A stretch of DNA of 64,000 nucleotides, taken from contig CAYNFM010000002.1 of assembly GCA_964396415.1 (NCBI GenBank), positions 1-64,000 on the forward strand. Reading direction: 5' to 3'. The notes under the pieces are model-generated. The model was given only the letters and a program-made list of their open reading frames with translations. It was not told where the DNA came from and did no database searches. The DNA comes from UBA1306 sp964396415. GTDB lineage: Bacteria; Spirochaetota; Spirochaetia; Treponematales; Rectinemataceae. Both the position numbers and the translations under genes were made by a program. Below, in pieces: positions 1 through 7,270 of the stretch (position 1 is its first letter; every line of letters starts with the position of its first letter).

Positions 1-990
1 GCTGAAGGCGGTGAACACGAGCTCGCCCGCGTAGGGCTGGCGCGGCGGCACCTCCATGCCGGTGAAGCCCGAGTAGGCCGAGGCGATGCTCTGGAGGTCG
101 TAGAGGTCGAGGCCGGGATCCAGGCCCTCGCTGAACATGTTGAGCGCCATCGTCACTATGTCGAGGTTGCCCGTGCGCTCCCCGTTGCCGAAGAGCGTGC
201 CCTCGACGCGGTCCGCTCCGGCGAGGAGGCCGAGCTCGCTGGCGGCGACCCCGGTGCCGCGGTCGTTGTGCGTGTGCAGGCTGATGATGGCCGAGTCGCG
301 GCGAGAGAGGTGGGTGGCGAACCACTCGATCATGTCGGCGTAGAGGTTGGGGGTCGAGGATTCCACCGTGGAGGGCAGGTTGAGGATGATGGGCCTCGCG
401 GGCGTCGGGCCCCATTCGTCCATTACGGCCTCGCACACCTCGAGGGCGTACTCGACCTCGGTATTGGAGAAGCTCTCGGGGGAGTATTGGAGGATCACCT
501 CGGTGCCTTCCACCGAGGGAAGACCCGCTTTCACCAGGCGCGTTCCCTCGACCGCGATCGCCTTGATGGCCGCCTTGGACATGCCGAAGGTGACCTTGCG
601 CTGCACCGGCGACGTCGAGTTGTAGATGTGGAATATCGCCTTCTTCGCGCCCTTGAGGCTCTCGAAAGTGCGCTCGACGAGGTGTTCCCTGCATTGGCAG
701 AGCACCTGGATAGCGACGCCATCGGGTATCCGGCCCTTCTCGATGAGCTCGCGCGCGAAATCGAATTCGATCTGGCTCGCCGAGGGGAAGCCGATCTCGA
801 TCTCCTTGAATCCTATGCCGAGCAGGAGATCGAAGTACTCGAGCTTCTCGTCGACCCCCATCGGCTCGACGAGCGCTTGGTTGCCGTCGCGAAGGTCGAC
901 CGAGCACCAGGTGGGCGCCTTTTCGATGCGCTTGCCTGGCCACGCGCGGTTGACTGCAGGCGGCGTGGGGAAGGGACTGTACTTGGCCAT
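1..990 (-). CDS. leuA: 2-isopropylmalate synthase (5' part, runs off the left edge)
   Basis: Catalyses condensation of acetyl-CoA with 2-oxoisovalerate, the first committed step of leucine synthesis. The visible 330 residues hold the N-terminal HMGL-like TIM barrel: the DLRDGNQ motif near residue 34 and LHTHNDRGTG near 240, which supply the divalent-metal ligands and catalytic Arg/Asp of the family. The N-terminal MAKYSPFPTPP style matches the long LeuA form of about 560 residues, so the allosteric C-terminal domain lies outside the window. The start is set by an AGGAGG five bases upstream of ATG. Expression is probably controlled by the leader peptide and attenuator just upstream. Family assignment is secure. 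Confidence 0.95.
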   Translation of the reverse strand, partial: MAKYSPFPTPPAVNRAWPGKRIEKAPTWCSVDLRDGNQALVEPMGVDEKLEYFDLLLGIGFKEIEIGFPSASQIEFDFARELIEKGRIPDGVAIQVLCQCREHLVERTFESLKGAKKAIFHIYNSTSPVQRKVTFGMSKAAIKAIAVEGTRLVKAGLPSVEGTEVILQYSPESFSNTEVEYALEVCEAVMDEWGPTPARPIILNLPSTVESSTPNLYADMIEWFATHLSRRDSAIISLHTHNDRGTGVAASELGLLAGADRVEGTLFGNGERTGNLDIVTMALNMFSEGLDPGLDLYDLQSIASAYSGFTGMEVPPRQPYAGELVFTAFS

Positions 991-1077
991 CTTTTCCTCC
1001 TATGACCGAATGACGGGCATCGCAAGGAGCCAAGGGCCCTTTGCGAGATTATCCGTTGCCGCTCCGACCGCGAAGCC

Positions 1078-1113
1078 AAAAAAAGGCCCGCGTGCCGTAA
1101 GCGGCAGCGGGCC
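1078..1113 (-). terminator. Rho-independent attenuator of leuA
   Basis: On the minus strand a GC-rich stem (GGCCCGC with GCGGGCC, one bulged C, then TGCCG with CGGCA around a CTTA loop) is followed by seven T residues. It lies between the leucine-rich leader ORF and leuA, the position of a classical amino-acid attenuator. A second perfect hairpin (AGGGGC/GCCCCT, 1121-1136) overlaps the leader stop codon. Confidence 0.88.
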
Positions 1114-1166
1114 ATTATCGAGGGGCTATCGCCCCTATCCGGCTTGTCTCGCCGAACCCGCGCCGC
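1101..1166 (-). promoter_or_regulatory. Candidate antiterminator pairing
   Basis: The minus-strand segment GCGGCGCGGG (plus coordinates 1157-1166), just after the leader's leucine codons, can pair with CCCGCTGCCGC (1101-1111), which forms the 5' arm of the attenuator. The pairing has ten base pairs including one G-U, with one bulge. The two structures are mutually exclusive, as expected if ribosome stalling at Leu codons frees the upstream strand. The fold was judged by eye, without energy calculation. Confidence 0.6.
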
Positions 1167-1275
1167 TCATGCTCCTCAGGAGGAGCCCGCTAAGGAGGAG
1201 GCCGTTGAACAGGAGGCCGCTGACGCTTAGGGTGAGGCAGTACAGTTCACGCGATACGAGGCTCGGTATATTCAT
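1135..1275 (-). CDS. Leucine-rich leader peptide (46 aa)
   Basis: This short ORF has 12 leucines in 46 residues, eight of them within residues 21-33 (LLFNGLLLSGLLL), mostly CTC/CTG/CTT codons. An AGGAAG lies about eight bases upstream of ATG. It is followed by an antiterminator candidate, a terminator with a T tract, and leuA. That order is the textbook layout of a leader peptide whose translation senses charged tRNA-Leu. The peptide itself probably has no other function. Its orientation, codon bias toward Leu and position make chance unlikely. Confidence 0.85.
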   Translation of the reverse strand: MNIPSLVSRELYCLTLSVSGLLFNGLLLSGLLLRSMSGAGSARQAG

Positions 1276-1297
1276 TATGCGATCTTCCTAAGAATTG

Positions 1298-1326
1298 ACA
1301 TTACAGAAGCTTCGTGTCGAGGTCAA
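1298..1326 (-). promoter_or_regulatory. Promoter of the leuA leader
   Basis: On the minus strand TTGACC (1321-1326) is separated by 17 bases from TAATGT (1298-1303). The start site would fall roughly 15 bases before the leader peptide ATG. The -35 is good and the -10 is weak. Confidence 0.5.
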
Positions 1327-1390
1327 GGGCTAAAAGGCATTTTGTTTCTGTCCGTCGACGGGGAAGCCGCAGGGTATACTCGAGCGCATC

Positions 1391-1843
1391 ATGGACTCGG
1401 CGCATACCCTAAGCCAAGCGCAATTCGCCTATATCGTCGTGGTCGCCATCCTGCTCGCGGCCTCCCTCCTCGTCCTCGGCCTCTACCTCGGCCTGCGCCT
1501 TGGCAGGCGCTCTGGTCGCCTCGAAGCCGAGCGCGGACTGGCCGGGCGCCTCGCGACGGAGCGGGACGACGCGGTCAAGCGCTCGCGAGCCGTCCTCGGC
1601 GGCCTCGCCTCGGAGCAGCTCGCCCCCTACCTTCCCGGCTTTCCCTTCGACCCCACGGAAGTCCGCTTCGTAGGCAAGCCCGTGGACTTCGTCGCCTTTA
1701 TCGGCTCGTCCTCCGGCAGGATCGAGGAGGTCGCCTTCGTCGAAGTGAAAACGGGCAACGCTTCCTTGAGCGGCGTCGAGCGCAGCCTGAGGGACGCAGT
1801 GAAAGAGGGCCGCGTGAGATGGGTGGAGTATAGGGCTCCCTAG
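1391..1843 (+). CDS. Holliday-junction-resolvase-like membrane-anchored protein
   Basis: The 150-residue protein has an N-terminal hydrophobic helix (about residues 13-37), a short charged coiled stretch, and a C-terminal nuclease-like domain with FVGKPVDFVAFIG and VAFVEVKTGN. These resemble the D...ExK pattern of the archaeal-type resolvase-related family (Endonuc_Holl). In that fold the D and E-x-K residues bind metal, but activity is not shown here. A TATACT box ends ten bases before the ATG and there is no Shine-Dalgarno, so the message may be leaderless. The gene stands alone between the leuA promoter and the EAL gene. Family call is good; function is unknown. Confidence 0.75.
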   Translation: MDSAHTLSQAQFAYIVVVAILLAASLLVLGLYLGLRLGRRSGRLEAERGLAGRLATERDDAVKRSRAVLGGLASEQLAPYLPGFPFDPTEVRFVGKPVDFVAFIGSSSGRIEEVAFVEVKTGNASLSGVERSLRDAVKEGRVRWVEYRAP

Positions 1844-1879
1844 GGGATAGTCGCTCCGACGGAGACCGCGAGGAAGGAA

Positions 1880-1916
1880 GCGAAATACGCCTTGCGATTC
1901 GCGAGGCGTATTTCGC
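1880..1916. repeat. 13-bp inverted repeat, possible terminator
   Basis: GCGAAATACGCCT (1880-1892) and its exact complement AGGCGTATTTCGC (1904-1916) flank an 11-base loop. It follows the resolvase-like gene. There is no T tract, so it could be a factor-assisted terminator or a protein-binding site. Confidence 0.5.
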
Positions 1917-1936
1917 GGAATAAGCGGACGAAGAGA

Positions 1937-1950
1937 GTTAACCGGTTAAC
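1937..1950. promoter_or_regulatory. 14-bp perfect palindrome, candidate operator
   Basis: GTTAACCGGTTAAC is a perfect palindrome with an AACCGGTT core, resembling LacI-family operator cores. It lies about 50 bases upstream of a likely extended -10 (TGCTAGAGT, 1995-2002) for the EAL gene. The binding protein is unknown. Confidence 0.4.
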
Positions 1951-2013
1951 GGCATGCGCGTTGTGCGATTTCCGAGTAAATTTCCCAGATTCATGCTAGA
2001 GTACCGACGCACC

Positions 2014-3882
2014 ATGGAAAGAAAGCGCGGGAAACGCATACGAGGGCCGGGCCGGGCCATGCCGGGGTCGGTCGGCTACGACGCCGCCCTGATACGTCGA
2101 GTCGAGATGATAGCCTCCCTCCTCGCCGCGTCGTTCCCGATCGCATACATGATCGACGATCTCGTCTCGGGTAGGGTCCCGCCATTCGCCCGATACCTGG
2201 TCGCGCTGGCGGCGATGATGGTCCTGACCTTCGTCGCCTCTCGACTCGCTCCCTCGAGAGCCGTGACGTTCCTCTTCGTCGCCGTCATCTACGCCGGTTA
2301 TGCCTTGACCTTGAACCTGCCGAACGCCAGGGCGGTCTACATCGTCCTTTTCCTGGTCGCCGTCCCCTTGTTCTATTTCTTGGGCGGGATACGGATCGGG
2401 CGAATCGCGAGCCTGGGATTCATGGCGCTCAACGCGGTCCTGATCGCTACGGGCGAGATGACCGCGATCAGGGTATTCCGCGGCATGGCGCGGCCTTATC
2501 ACTACGCCATGCTGCTATCCGGCCTGGTTCTCATGGTCGTGGTCGCTGAGGCGAACGAGCGGCGCCATGCGAGGAGCCTCGACATCATTTTCCGAGAGCA
2601 GTTCATCGACGCCGCCACCGGGCTGCCCAACGCGAGCTCTCTCTCGATCGAGCGATTGGCCGATGGGGAGATATTGGCCCTGGTCAGGCTTCGCAACTTC
2701 AAGGACCTTCGCAGCTTCTTCGACGATTCGGAGGGACGGGCGATGGCGGGAAGGGCCGCGCGGATACTCATCGGCCTCGCGCGCTCTGCGGGCGCTCGCG
2801 GTCCCTACAGGATCTCCGAATCCGAGTTCGCCCTCGTCCATCCGCGGGGCCTCGAACCCTATGCCGTCTCTACGGCGATACTCGGCGCATTCGCCACCGA
2901 GACCGTCGCCGAAGGATCTCCCCTGCGCTTCGAGGTCCAAGTCGGATCGTACAGGACGGGAGTCTTCGGCGAAGGGGCCCGCGAGGCGGTGGAGGAGGCG
3001 GAGACCGCGCTCGCGGATTGCGACGCCGCCGATTCGAGCGCGTCCCACCGCGAGAGCGGCTCGCCCGACGACGATTTCAAGGCGCGCGCTCCGGTCCTAG
3101 TCAAGAATATCATGGAACGGAGCCTGGCGGCGGTCTTCCAGCCGGTCTACGACGTTCGCCGCGACGGTGTGGGCTTCCTCGAGGCTCTCTCGAGGCTCCG
3201 CGTCGGCGAACGCCTCGTATCGCCCGAGGCCTACATGTCGGCGACGAGCCGTCTCGGGCTCGAGAAGCATTTCGGGGATTTCATCGTCGAGGAGGCCCTC
3301 GAAATGGCCCTTTGCAGCGGCCATTCGGTGAGCTTCAATATCACCTTTCGGGACTTGGAGCGGCCGTACTTCCTCGATACCCTCTTCAAGGCCTACGCAT
3401 CGTTGTCGGACAGGCCCAACACCCTCATCGTCGAGCTCACCGAGCAGGCGGCCTTCTCCGATTACGGCCGACTGAGAGCCTTCGCGGCGGAGCTTCACGA
3501 GGCCGGCGGCCTCATCGTCCTCGACGATTTCGGCTCGGGCTATTCCAACTACGCGAGTCTCCTCGAGGTGCGATTCGACGCCGTTAAAGTGGCGGGCGAT
3601 ATCGTTCGGGAAATCGTCCTGCGGCGAGAGGCTTCCGAGCTCTATTCGGGGCTTTGCGCCTTCTGCCGCGCCGCGGGACTCGACGTCGTGGCCGAGTACA
3701 TCAGCGAGGAGACAATCATGGCGCGGGCCCTGGAAGGCGGCGCCTCGCTGCTCCAGGGCTACTACTTCTCGAGACCCGTTCCCGCCGAATACATCCTCTC
3801 CGGCGAGCTCTCCTTCCCGGGCGGGCGCTCGGCCTCGCCCGCGCCTATGGGCCGATACGCGCTCAATTCTCGAGGATCGTGA
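2014..3882 (+). CDS. Membrane protein with degenerate GGDEF and EAL domains (c-di-GMP phosphodiesterase)
   Basis: Likely hydrolyses cyclic di-GMP. About six membrane helices occupy residues 30-185. A GGDEF-like segment follows (AATGLPN start), but the signature is SESEF, so diguanylate cyclase activity is unlikely. The C-terminal EAL domain keeps EALSRL, SFNIT, ELTE, DDFGSGYSN, the lysine of FDAVKV and LLQGYYF, so the catalytic metal ligands appear intact. The ATG at 2014 is chosen because an extended -10 ends 11 bases before it; an in-frame ATG at 1954 would put the -10 inside the gene. The 3' end overlaps the convergent OmpA gene by 20 bases. A PilZ protein, a possible c-di-GMP target, is encoded at 40.7 kb. 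Confidence 0.88.
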   Translation: MERKRGKRIRGPGRAMPGSVGYDAALIRRVEMIASLLAASFPIAYMIDDLVSGRVPPFARYLVALAAMMVLTFVASRLAPSRAVTFLFVAVIYAGYALTLNLPNARAVYIVLFLVAVPLFYFLGGIRIGRIASLGFMALNAVLIATGEMTAIRVFRGMARPYHYAMLLSGLVLMVVVAEANERRHARSLDIIFREQFIDAATGLPNASSLSIERLADGEILALVRLRNFKDLRSFFDDSEGRAMAGRAARILIGLARSAGARGPYRISESEFALVHPRGLEPYAVSTAILGAFATETVAEGSPLRFEVQVGSYRTGVFGEGAREAVEEAETALADCDAADSSASHRESGSPDDDFKARAPVLVKNIMERSLAAVFQPVYDVRRDGVGFLEALSRLRVGERLVSPEAYMSATSRLGLEKHFGDFIVEEALEMALCSGHSVSFNITFRDLERPYFLDTLFKAYASLSDRPNTLIVELTEQAAFSDYGRLRAFAAELHEAGGLIVLDDFGSGYSNYASLLEVRFDAVKVAGDIVREIVLRREASELYSGLCAFCRAAGLDVVAEYISEETIMARALEGGASLLQGYYFSRPVPAEYILSGELSFPGGRSASPAPMGRYALNSRGS

Positions 3883-5101
3883 TCTCGACGCGGCGGTTGC
3901 GGGAGCGGCCGGCTTCGGTCGCGTCGTCGGCTACGGGTCGCTCGTCCCCGTAGCCGATCGCGCGGATGCGGTCGGGAGCGCGCGCGCCCAGGTCTATCAA
4001 GCGTCCGGCAACGGCCTCGGCGCGAAGCTCGGAGAGAGGCTTGCGGCCGGCCACGTAGCCTGCGGCCGCGGAATGGCCGGCGACCAGGATGTCCCGATCG
4101 GGGTAGCGCTTCAATATCTCGGCTATTCGCGCGACCTTCTCGAGTTCCTCGGGCTTCAAGGCGGCCGAGTCCGCCTCGAATTGAATGTCCTCGATGCTGA
4201 TCGTGACGCCTTCGTCGGTCTTGGCGACGCTGACGTTGGGCATGCCGGCGACCGCCTTTTTCACCTCGGCCTCGACGGCGTCGCGGTCCATCAGCGTAGA
4301 CTCGATGAGCTTGGATTGAGCGGTGCCTCGGTACTCGATCGTCGAGCCGTCGGACCAATCGAAGATGAAGTCGAATTTCTCCTCGTAGGCCGAGGGTTGG
4401 CCGATGGCGGGATCCCAGTAGATCTTCTGGTCGGAATAGCCGGCGATCTGTATCGGGAAGGCTTCCGAATAGGCGCGCGGCTCCTTGGGCCGTTCGAATA
4501 TCGTATACGAGGCCGAGACGAGGCGAAGGTCCGAGCCGTCCTTCATGACCGGGCCTTCGTAGCGGTATCGGACGTCGATGGGTATTTCGTAGGGTTCGGG
4601 TATCCCGAAGACGCGCCGGAAATCGTGACGCTCCTCGCCCGGCGCCGTCCAGCCGTCCCCCGGCGAGAGCTCCTTATCGGGAAAGGTCGGGACGTCGCGG
4701 ACGACGGGCATATAGTATTTGGGATCGATCGTATAGCGCCCCAGCCGATCGCGCGTAAACTCCGAGTCGTAGCTATCGGATATCACGTAGGCGGAGTCCC
4801 CTTTGGCCCGCTCGGATGTCTCGAAGGAGCCGCGAAGGAGGCCCGAGGATCCGTCGGCGGCCGCGTCGGCCGTTTCGAAGGCTATGCGGTTGAGGATCTC
4901 CGAGGACTGGGCGAAGCGATGGTTGACGAAGACCTCCTCCTCGACGGTCGAAATCGCCCGGTACCTGTCGCCCTTGACGTAAGCGAAGGCGAAGCGGTAT
5001 GGCCCGGTCGGAGAAGGCGCCTCTTGGGCCGTCCCTTCTCGGGGGGCGGATAGGGAGCACGAGAGAGAGACGGCCAGGGCGAAAAAGAGCCTCCTCTTCA
5101 T
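3863..5101 (-). CDS. OmpA-family cell-envelope protein
   Basis: A 412-residue exported protein with a signal peptide (MKRRLFFALAVSLSCSL, cleaved near TAQ) and a large beta-rich region of unknown fold (about 30-280). A C-terminal OmpA/MotB peptidoglycan-binding domain (about 305-410) carries IQFEADSAALKPEE, AGHSAA, LSELRAEAV and GYGDERPVADD...GRSRNRRVEI. It probably links the outer envelope to peptidoglycan. GGAGG lies seven bases upstream of ATG, and a TTGCCC/GATAAT promoter precedes it. The C-terminal domain call is secure; the N-terminal region is not recognised. Confidence 0.88.
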   Translation of the reverse strand: MKRRLFFALAVSLSCSLSAPREGTAQEAPSPTGPYRFAFAYVKGDRYRAISTVEEEVFVNHRFAQSSEILNRIAFETADAAADGSSGLLRGSFETSERAKGDSAYVISDSYDSEFTRDRLGRYTIDPKYYMPVVRDVPTFPDKELSPGDGWTAPGEERHDFRRVFGIPEPYEIPIDVRYRYEGPVMKDGSDLRLVSASYTIFERPKEPRAYSEAFPIQIAGYSDQKIYWDPAIGQPSAYEEKFDFIFDWSDGSTIEYRGTAQSKLIESTLMDRDAVEAEVKKAVAGMPNVSVAKTDEGVTISIEDIQFEADSAALKPEELEKVARIAEILKRYPDRDILVAGHSAAAGYVAGRKPLSELRAEAVAGRLIDLGARAPDRIRAIGYGDERPVADDATEAGRSRNRRVEITILEN

Positions 5102-5119
5102 AGCGGGACCTCCGGCTTT

Positions 5120-5147
5120 ATTATCGGCCCCGGCAGCCGCAGGGCAA
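5120..5147 (-). promoter_or_regulatory. Promoter of the OmpA-family gene
   Basis: Minus-strand TTGCCC (5142-5147), 16-base spacer, GATAAT (5120-5125), followed by GGAGG and the ATG at 5101. Confidence 0.55.
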
Positions 5148-5175
5148 GCGCTTCCCGCCTAGGGCATGGACGACC

Positions 5176-5204
5176 TTGCCCTTCGAACGGCCTCGGGACA
5201 TAAT
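5176..5204 (+). promoter_or_regulatory. Promoter giving a leaderless CBS/HATPase mRNA
   Basis: TTGCCC (5176-5181), 17-base spacer, CATAAT (5199-5204). The ATG at 5213 begins eight bases after the -10, so transcription should start within a few bases of the start codon. No Shine-Dalgarno is present. Confidence 0.6.
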
Positions 5205-5212
5205 GTCATCCC

Positions 5213-6130
5213 ATGCCTCCGCTTCCGATCAGCCCCGAAACGGGACCGCAAGTCGTGCTCGAGCTCATCTACCGCCTCAAGGTGCGCGACGCGATGAGCT
5301 CGCCCGTCATAACGGCCTCGCCCGGCGACAGCATGCGCGAAGTCCAATACCGGATGAGGGACAACGGCATTACGGGCGTGCCCATCGTCGAGGGCGACAG
5401 GCTGATCGGCCTGGTCTCGATGGGCCTCGTCATCGAGGCGCTCGACGCGGGAAGGATCGGGCAGCTCGCCGGGGAGCTCATGACGCGGGCGGTGATTTCC
5501 CTCGAGGACGACATGCCCCTGGCCTTCGCCACCACCTATTTCAATCGCTATAAATACGGACGCTTCCCCGTGCTCGACCGCGACGGCCGCCTAGTGGGCA
5601 TAGTGAGCGCTTCCGACATCATCCGAGTCCTTCTCGTCGCGATGAACAAGGAAGTGGAGCGCCTCGAGGAGAGGCTCTCCGTAGCGGACCCGGCTTCGAA
5701 TCACGATGTCGACGGCTTCGTAAGACTCGCCTTCCAGGTGACGCGTTTCGATTTCGAGAACGCCGGCAAGGCCAGCGCCGAGTTCAAGAAGGCGCTTAAG
5801 GCTCTCGGCGTGGAAGCGGATATCGTGCGGCGCGCGGCCGTGGCCTCCTACGAGCTCGAGCTGAACCAAGTCATCCATTCGGACGGCGGCTCGATATCAT
5901 GCGTCGCGGGAGCGGGGCGAATAGAGCTGCGGGCCGAAGACCGGGGGCCGGGGATCGACGACGTCGAGGCCGCGATGACCGAAGGCTTCTCGACGGCGAA
6001 CGAATGGATCCGCAGCCTCGGCTTCGGCGCCGGCATGGGTCTGCCTAATGCCAAGCGGGTATCCGACGATTTCGCGATAGATTCGGGCCCGGGACGCGGG
6101 ACGAGCGCCCGGGTCGTCATCGACTATTGA
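5213..6130 (+). CDS. CBS-domain pair fused to HATPase (anti-sigma-like kinase)
   Basis: Residues about 20-145 form two CBS repeats (VRDAMSSPVITASPGDS and ELMTRAVISLEDD), which usually bind adenine nucleotides. Residues about 195-305 form a GHKL ATPase of the RsbW type: an N-box-like ELELNQVIHSDGG, a G1-like EDRGPGIDD and a G2-like GFGAGMGLPNAKR. It likely couples an energy or nucleotide signal to a protein-kinase or anti-sigma function. The next two genes encode DRTGG and PHP proteins; in anaerobes this trio commonly neighbours [FeFe]-hydrogenase genes, which are absent here. Start chosen from the promoter position. Confidence 0.85.
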   Translation: MPPLPISPETGPQVVLELIYRLKVRDAMSSPVITASPGDSMREVQYRMRDNGITGVPIVEGDRLIGLVSMGLVIEALDAGRIGQLAGELMTRAVISLEDDMPLAFATTYFNRYKYGRFPVLDRDGRLVGIVSASDIIRVLLVAMNKEVERLEERLSVADPASNHDVDGFVRLAFQVTRFDFENAGKASAEFKKALKALGVEADIVRRAAVASYELELNQVIHSDGGSISCVAGAGRIELRAEDRGPGIDDVEAAMTEGFSTANEWIRSLGFGAGMGLPNAKRVSDDFAIDSGPGRGTSARVVIDY

Positions 6131-6145
6131 ACAGGAGACCATCGA

Positions 6146-6481
6146 ATGCGAATCAGCGAGCTCGCCGCTTCCCTCGGCCTGGAGATCGCCCAGAGCGGCT
6201 ACGCGGACCGCGAGGTATCCGAGGGCTACTCGTCCGACCTCCTTTCCGACGTCATGGCGAACGCCAGGGCCGACGGAGTTCTCGTGACCGTTCAGGCGCA
6301 CAAGAACGCGGTGGCCGTCGCGAGCCTGGTGGGCCTGGCCGCGATCGTCGTATGCAACTCCAGGCCACTGCCCGACGACATGGTCGAGGCCGCGCGCGCC
6401 GAGGGCATAGCGGTCTTCCGAAGCCCCGAGAGCGCCTTCGAGATCTCGGGGCGACTATGGGCGCTGCTGCACCGGCCGTGA
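6146..6481 (+). CDS. DRTGG-domain protein
   Basis: A 111-residue single-domain protein, MRISELAASLGLEI...VSEGYSSDLLSDVMANA...AVVCNSRPLPDDMVEAA, matching the small DRTGG fold found beside CBS/HATPase and PHP genes in fermentative bacteria. Such domains are thought to bind nucleotides or act in signalling, but no reaction is established. It lies 15 bases after the CBS/HATPase gene and its 3' end overlaps the PHP gene by 25 bases, so translation is probably coupled. Length and alpha/beta pattern fit the family. Confidence 0.75.
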   Translation: MRISELAASLGLEIAQSGYADREVSEGYSSDLLSDVMANARADGVLVTVQAHKNAVAVASLVGLAAIVVCNSRPLPDDMVEAARAEGIAVFRSPESAFEISGRLWALLHRP

Positions 6482-7218
6482 GGGCGCTGGCGGACCTTCA
6501 CAACCACTCCTGTCTCTCCCCCTGCGCCTCGCTGGAAGAATCGCCCTCCCTGCTCGCGCGCCTGGCCCGCGAGCGCGGCCTCGACATCGTCGCCCTGACC
6601 GATCACAACTCGGCGCTCAATTGCCCCGCCTTCGAGGAGGCCTGCCGCCGGGAAGGCATGGCCGGGCTTTACGGCATCGAGGCGAACAGCATAGAGGAAG
6701 TCCACGTCCTTTGCCTTTTCGGCCGAGTCGACGATGCCCTCGATTTCGGCGCATGGCTCCGAGGCCTCCTTCCGCCCCTGCCTTACGATCCGGAAAAGCT
6801 CGGGGATCAGGTCGTCGTCGACGCCGACGAGGGCGTGCTCGAGCTCATCGATTATTATCTCGGCGCCTCCCTCGATATCGGGTTCGGCGATCTGTGCCTG
6901 GAGGCGGCGGCGCGCGGGGCGATAGTCATCCCGGCCCATGTGGATAGGCCGATATTCTCCGTATCGAGCCAGCTCGATTTTCTTCCGGAGGGCCCCTACG
7001 ACGCGGTCGAATCCATGCGCGAGCCTCGTCCCGCCCTGACTCGAGGCTTGGCTGCGGTCTCCGGCTCGGACTCCCACCATCCAGAGCATGTGGGTCGGAG
7101 GCCCTTCCTCGTCGAGCTGTCGGGCGACGCTCTCGTCGAAGGCGGCGCGGCCCTCCTCGAGGAACTGCGCCGCGCCCTGCGGGCCAAGCGCGTAAGGCCT
7201 TCTTGGGCTCCGGGATGA
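6457..7218 (+). CDS. PHP-domain metal-dependent phosphoesterase
   Basis: A 253-residue PHP-fold protein. Motif ADLHNHSCLSPCASL near residue 11 supplies the first H-x-H metal ligands. VALTDHN near 42 gives D-H, EANSIEEVH near 70-80 gives E and H, VIPAHVDRP near 155 gives a His, and SGSDSHHPEHVG near 205 the final D-x-H. The substrate is unknown; relatives hydrolyse 3',5'-nucleotide phosphates or other phosphoesters. The ATG at 6457 lies inside the DRTGG gene, and HNHS follows soon after it as usual for these proteins. It is the third gene of a conserved signalling cassette. Confidence 0.85.
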   Translation: MGAAAPAVRALADLHNHSCLSPCASLEESPSLLARLARERGLDIVALTDHNSALNCPAFEEACRREGMAGLYGIEANSIEEVHVLCLFGRVDDALDFGAWLRGLLPPLPYDPEKLGDQVVVDADEGVLELIDYYLGASLDIGFGDLCLEAAARGAIVIPAHVDRPIFSVSSQLDFLPEGPYDAVESMREPRPALTRGLAAVSGSDSHHPEHVGRRPFLVELSGDALVEGGAALLEELRRALRAKRVRPSWAPG

Positions 7219-7270
7219 GGGGCGCGCGACGCGGGACGCGATGTCGAAGTAGACTGCATGGGAGGCAATC

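Noticed and set aside
1342..1833. Alternative frame overlapping the resolvase-like gene
   Set aside because: Its translation is Arg/Pro-rich and lacks any family; the other frame has the nuclease-like motifs and a membrane helix.
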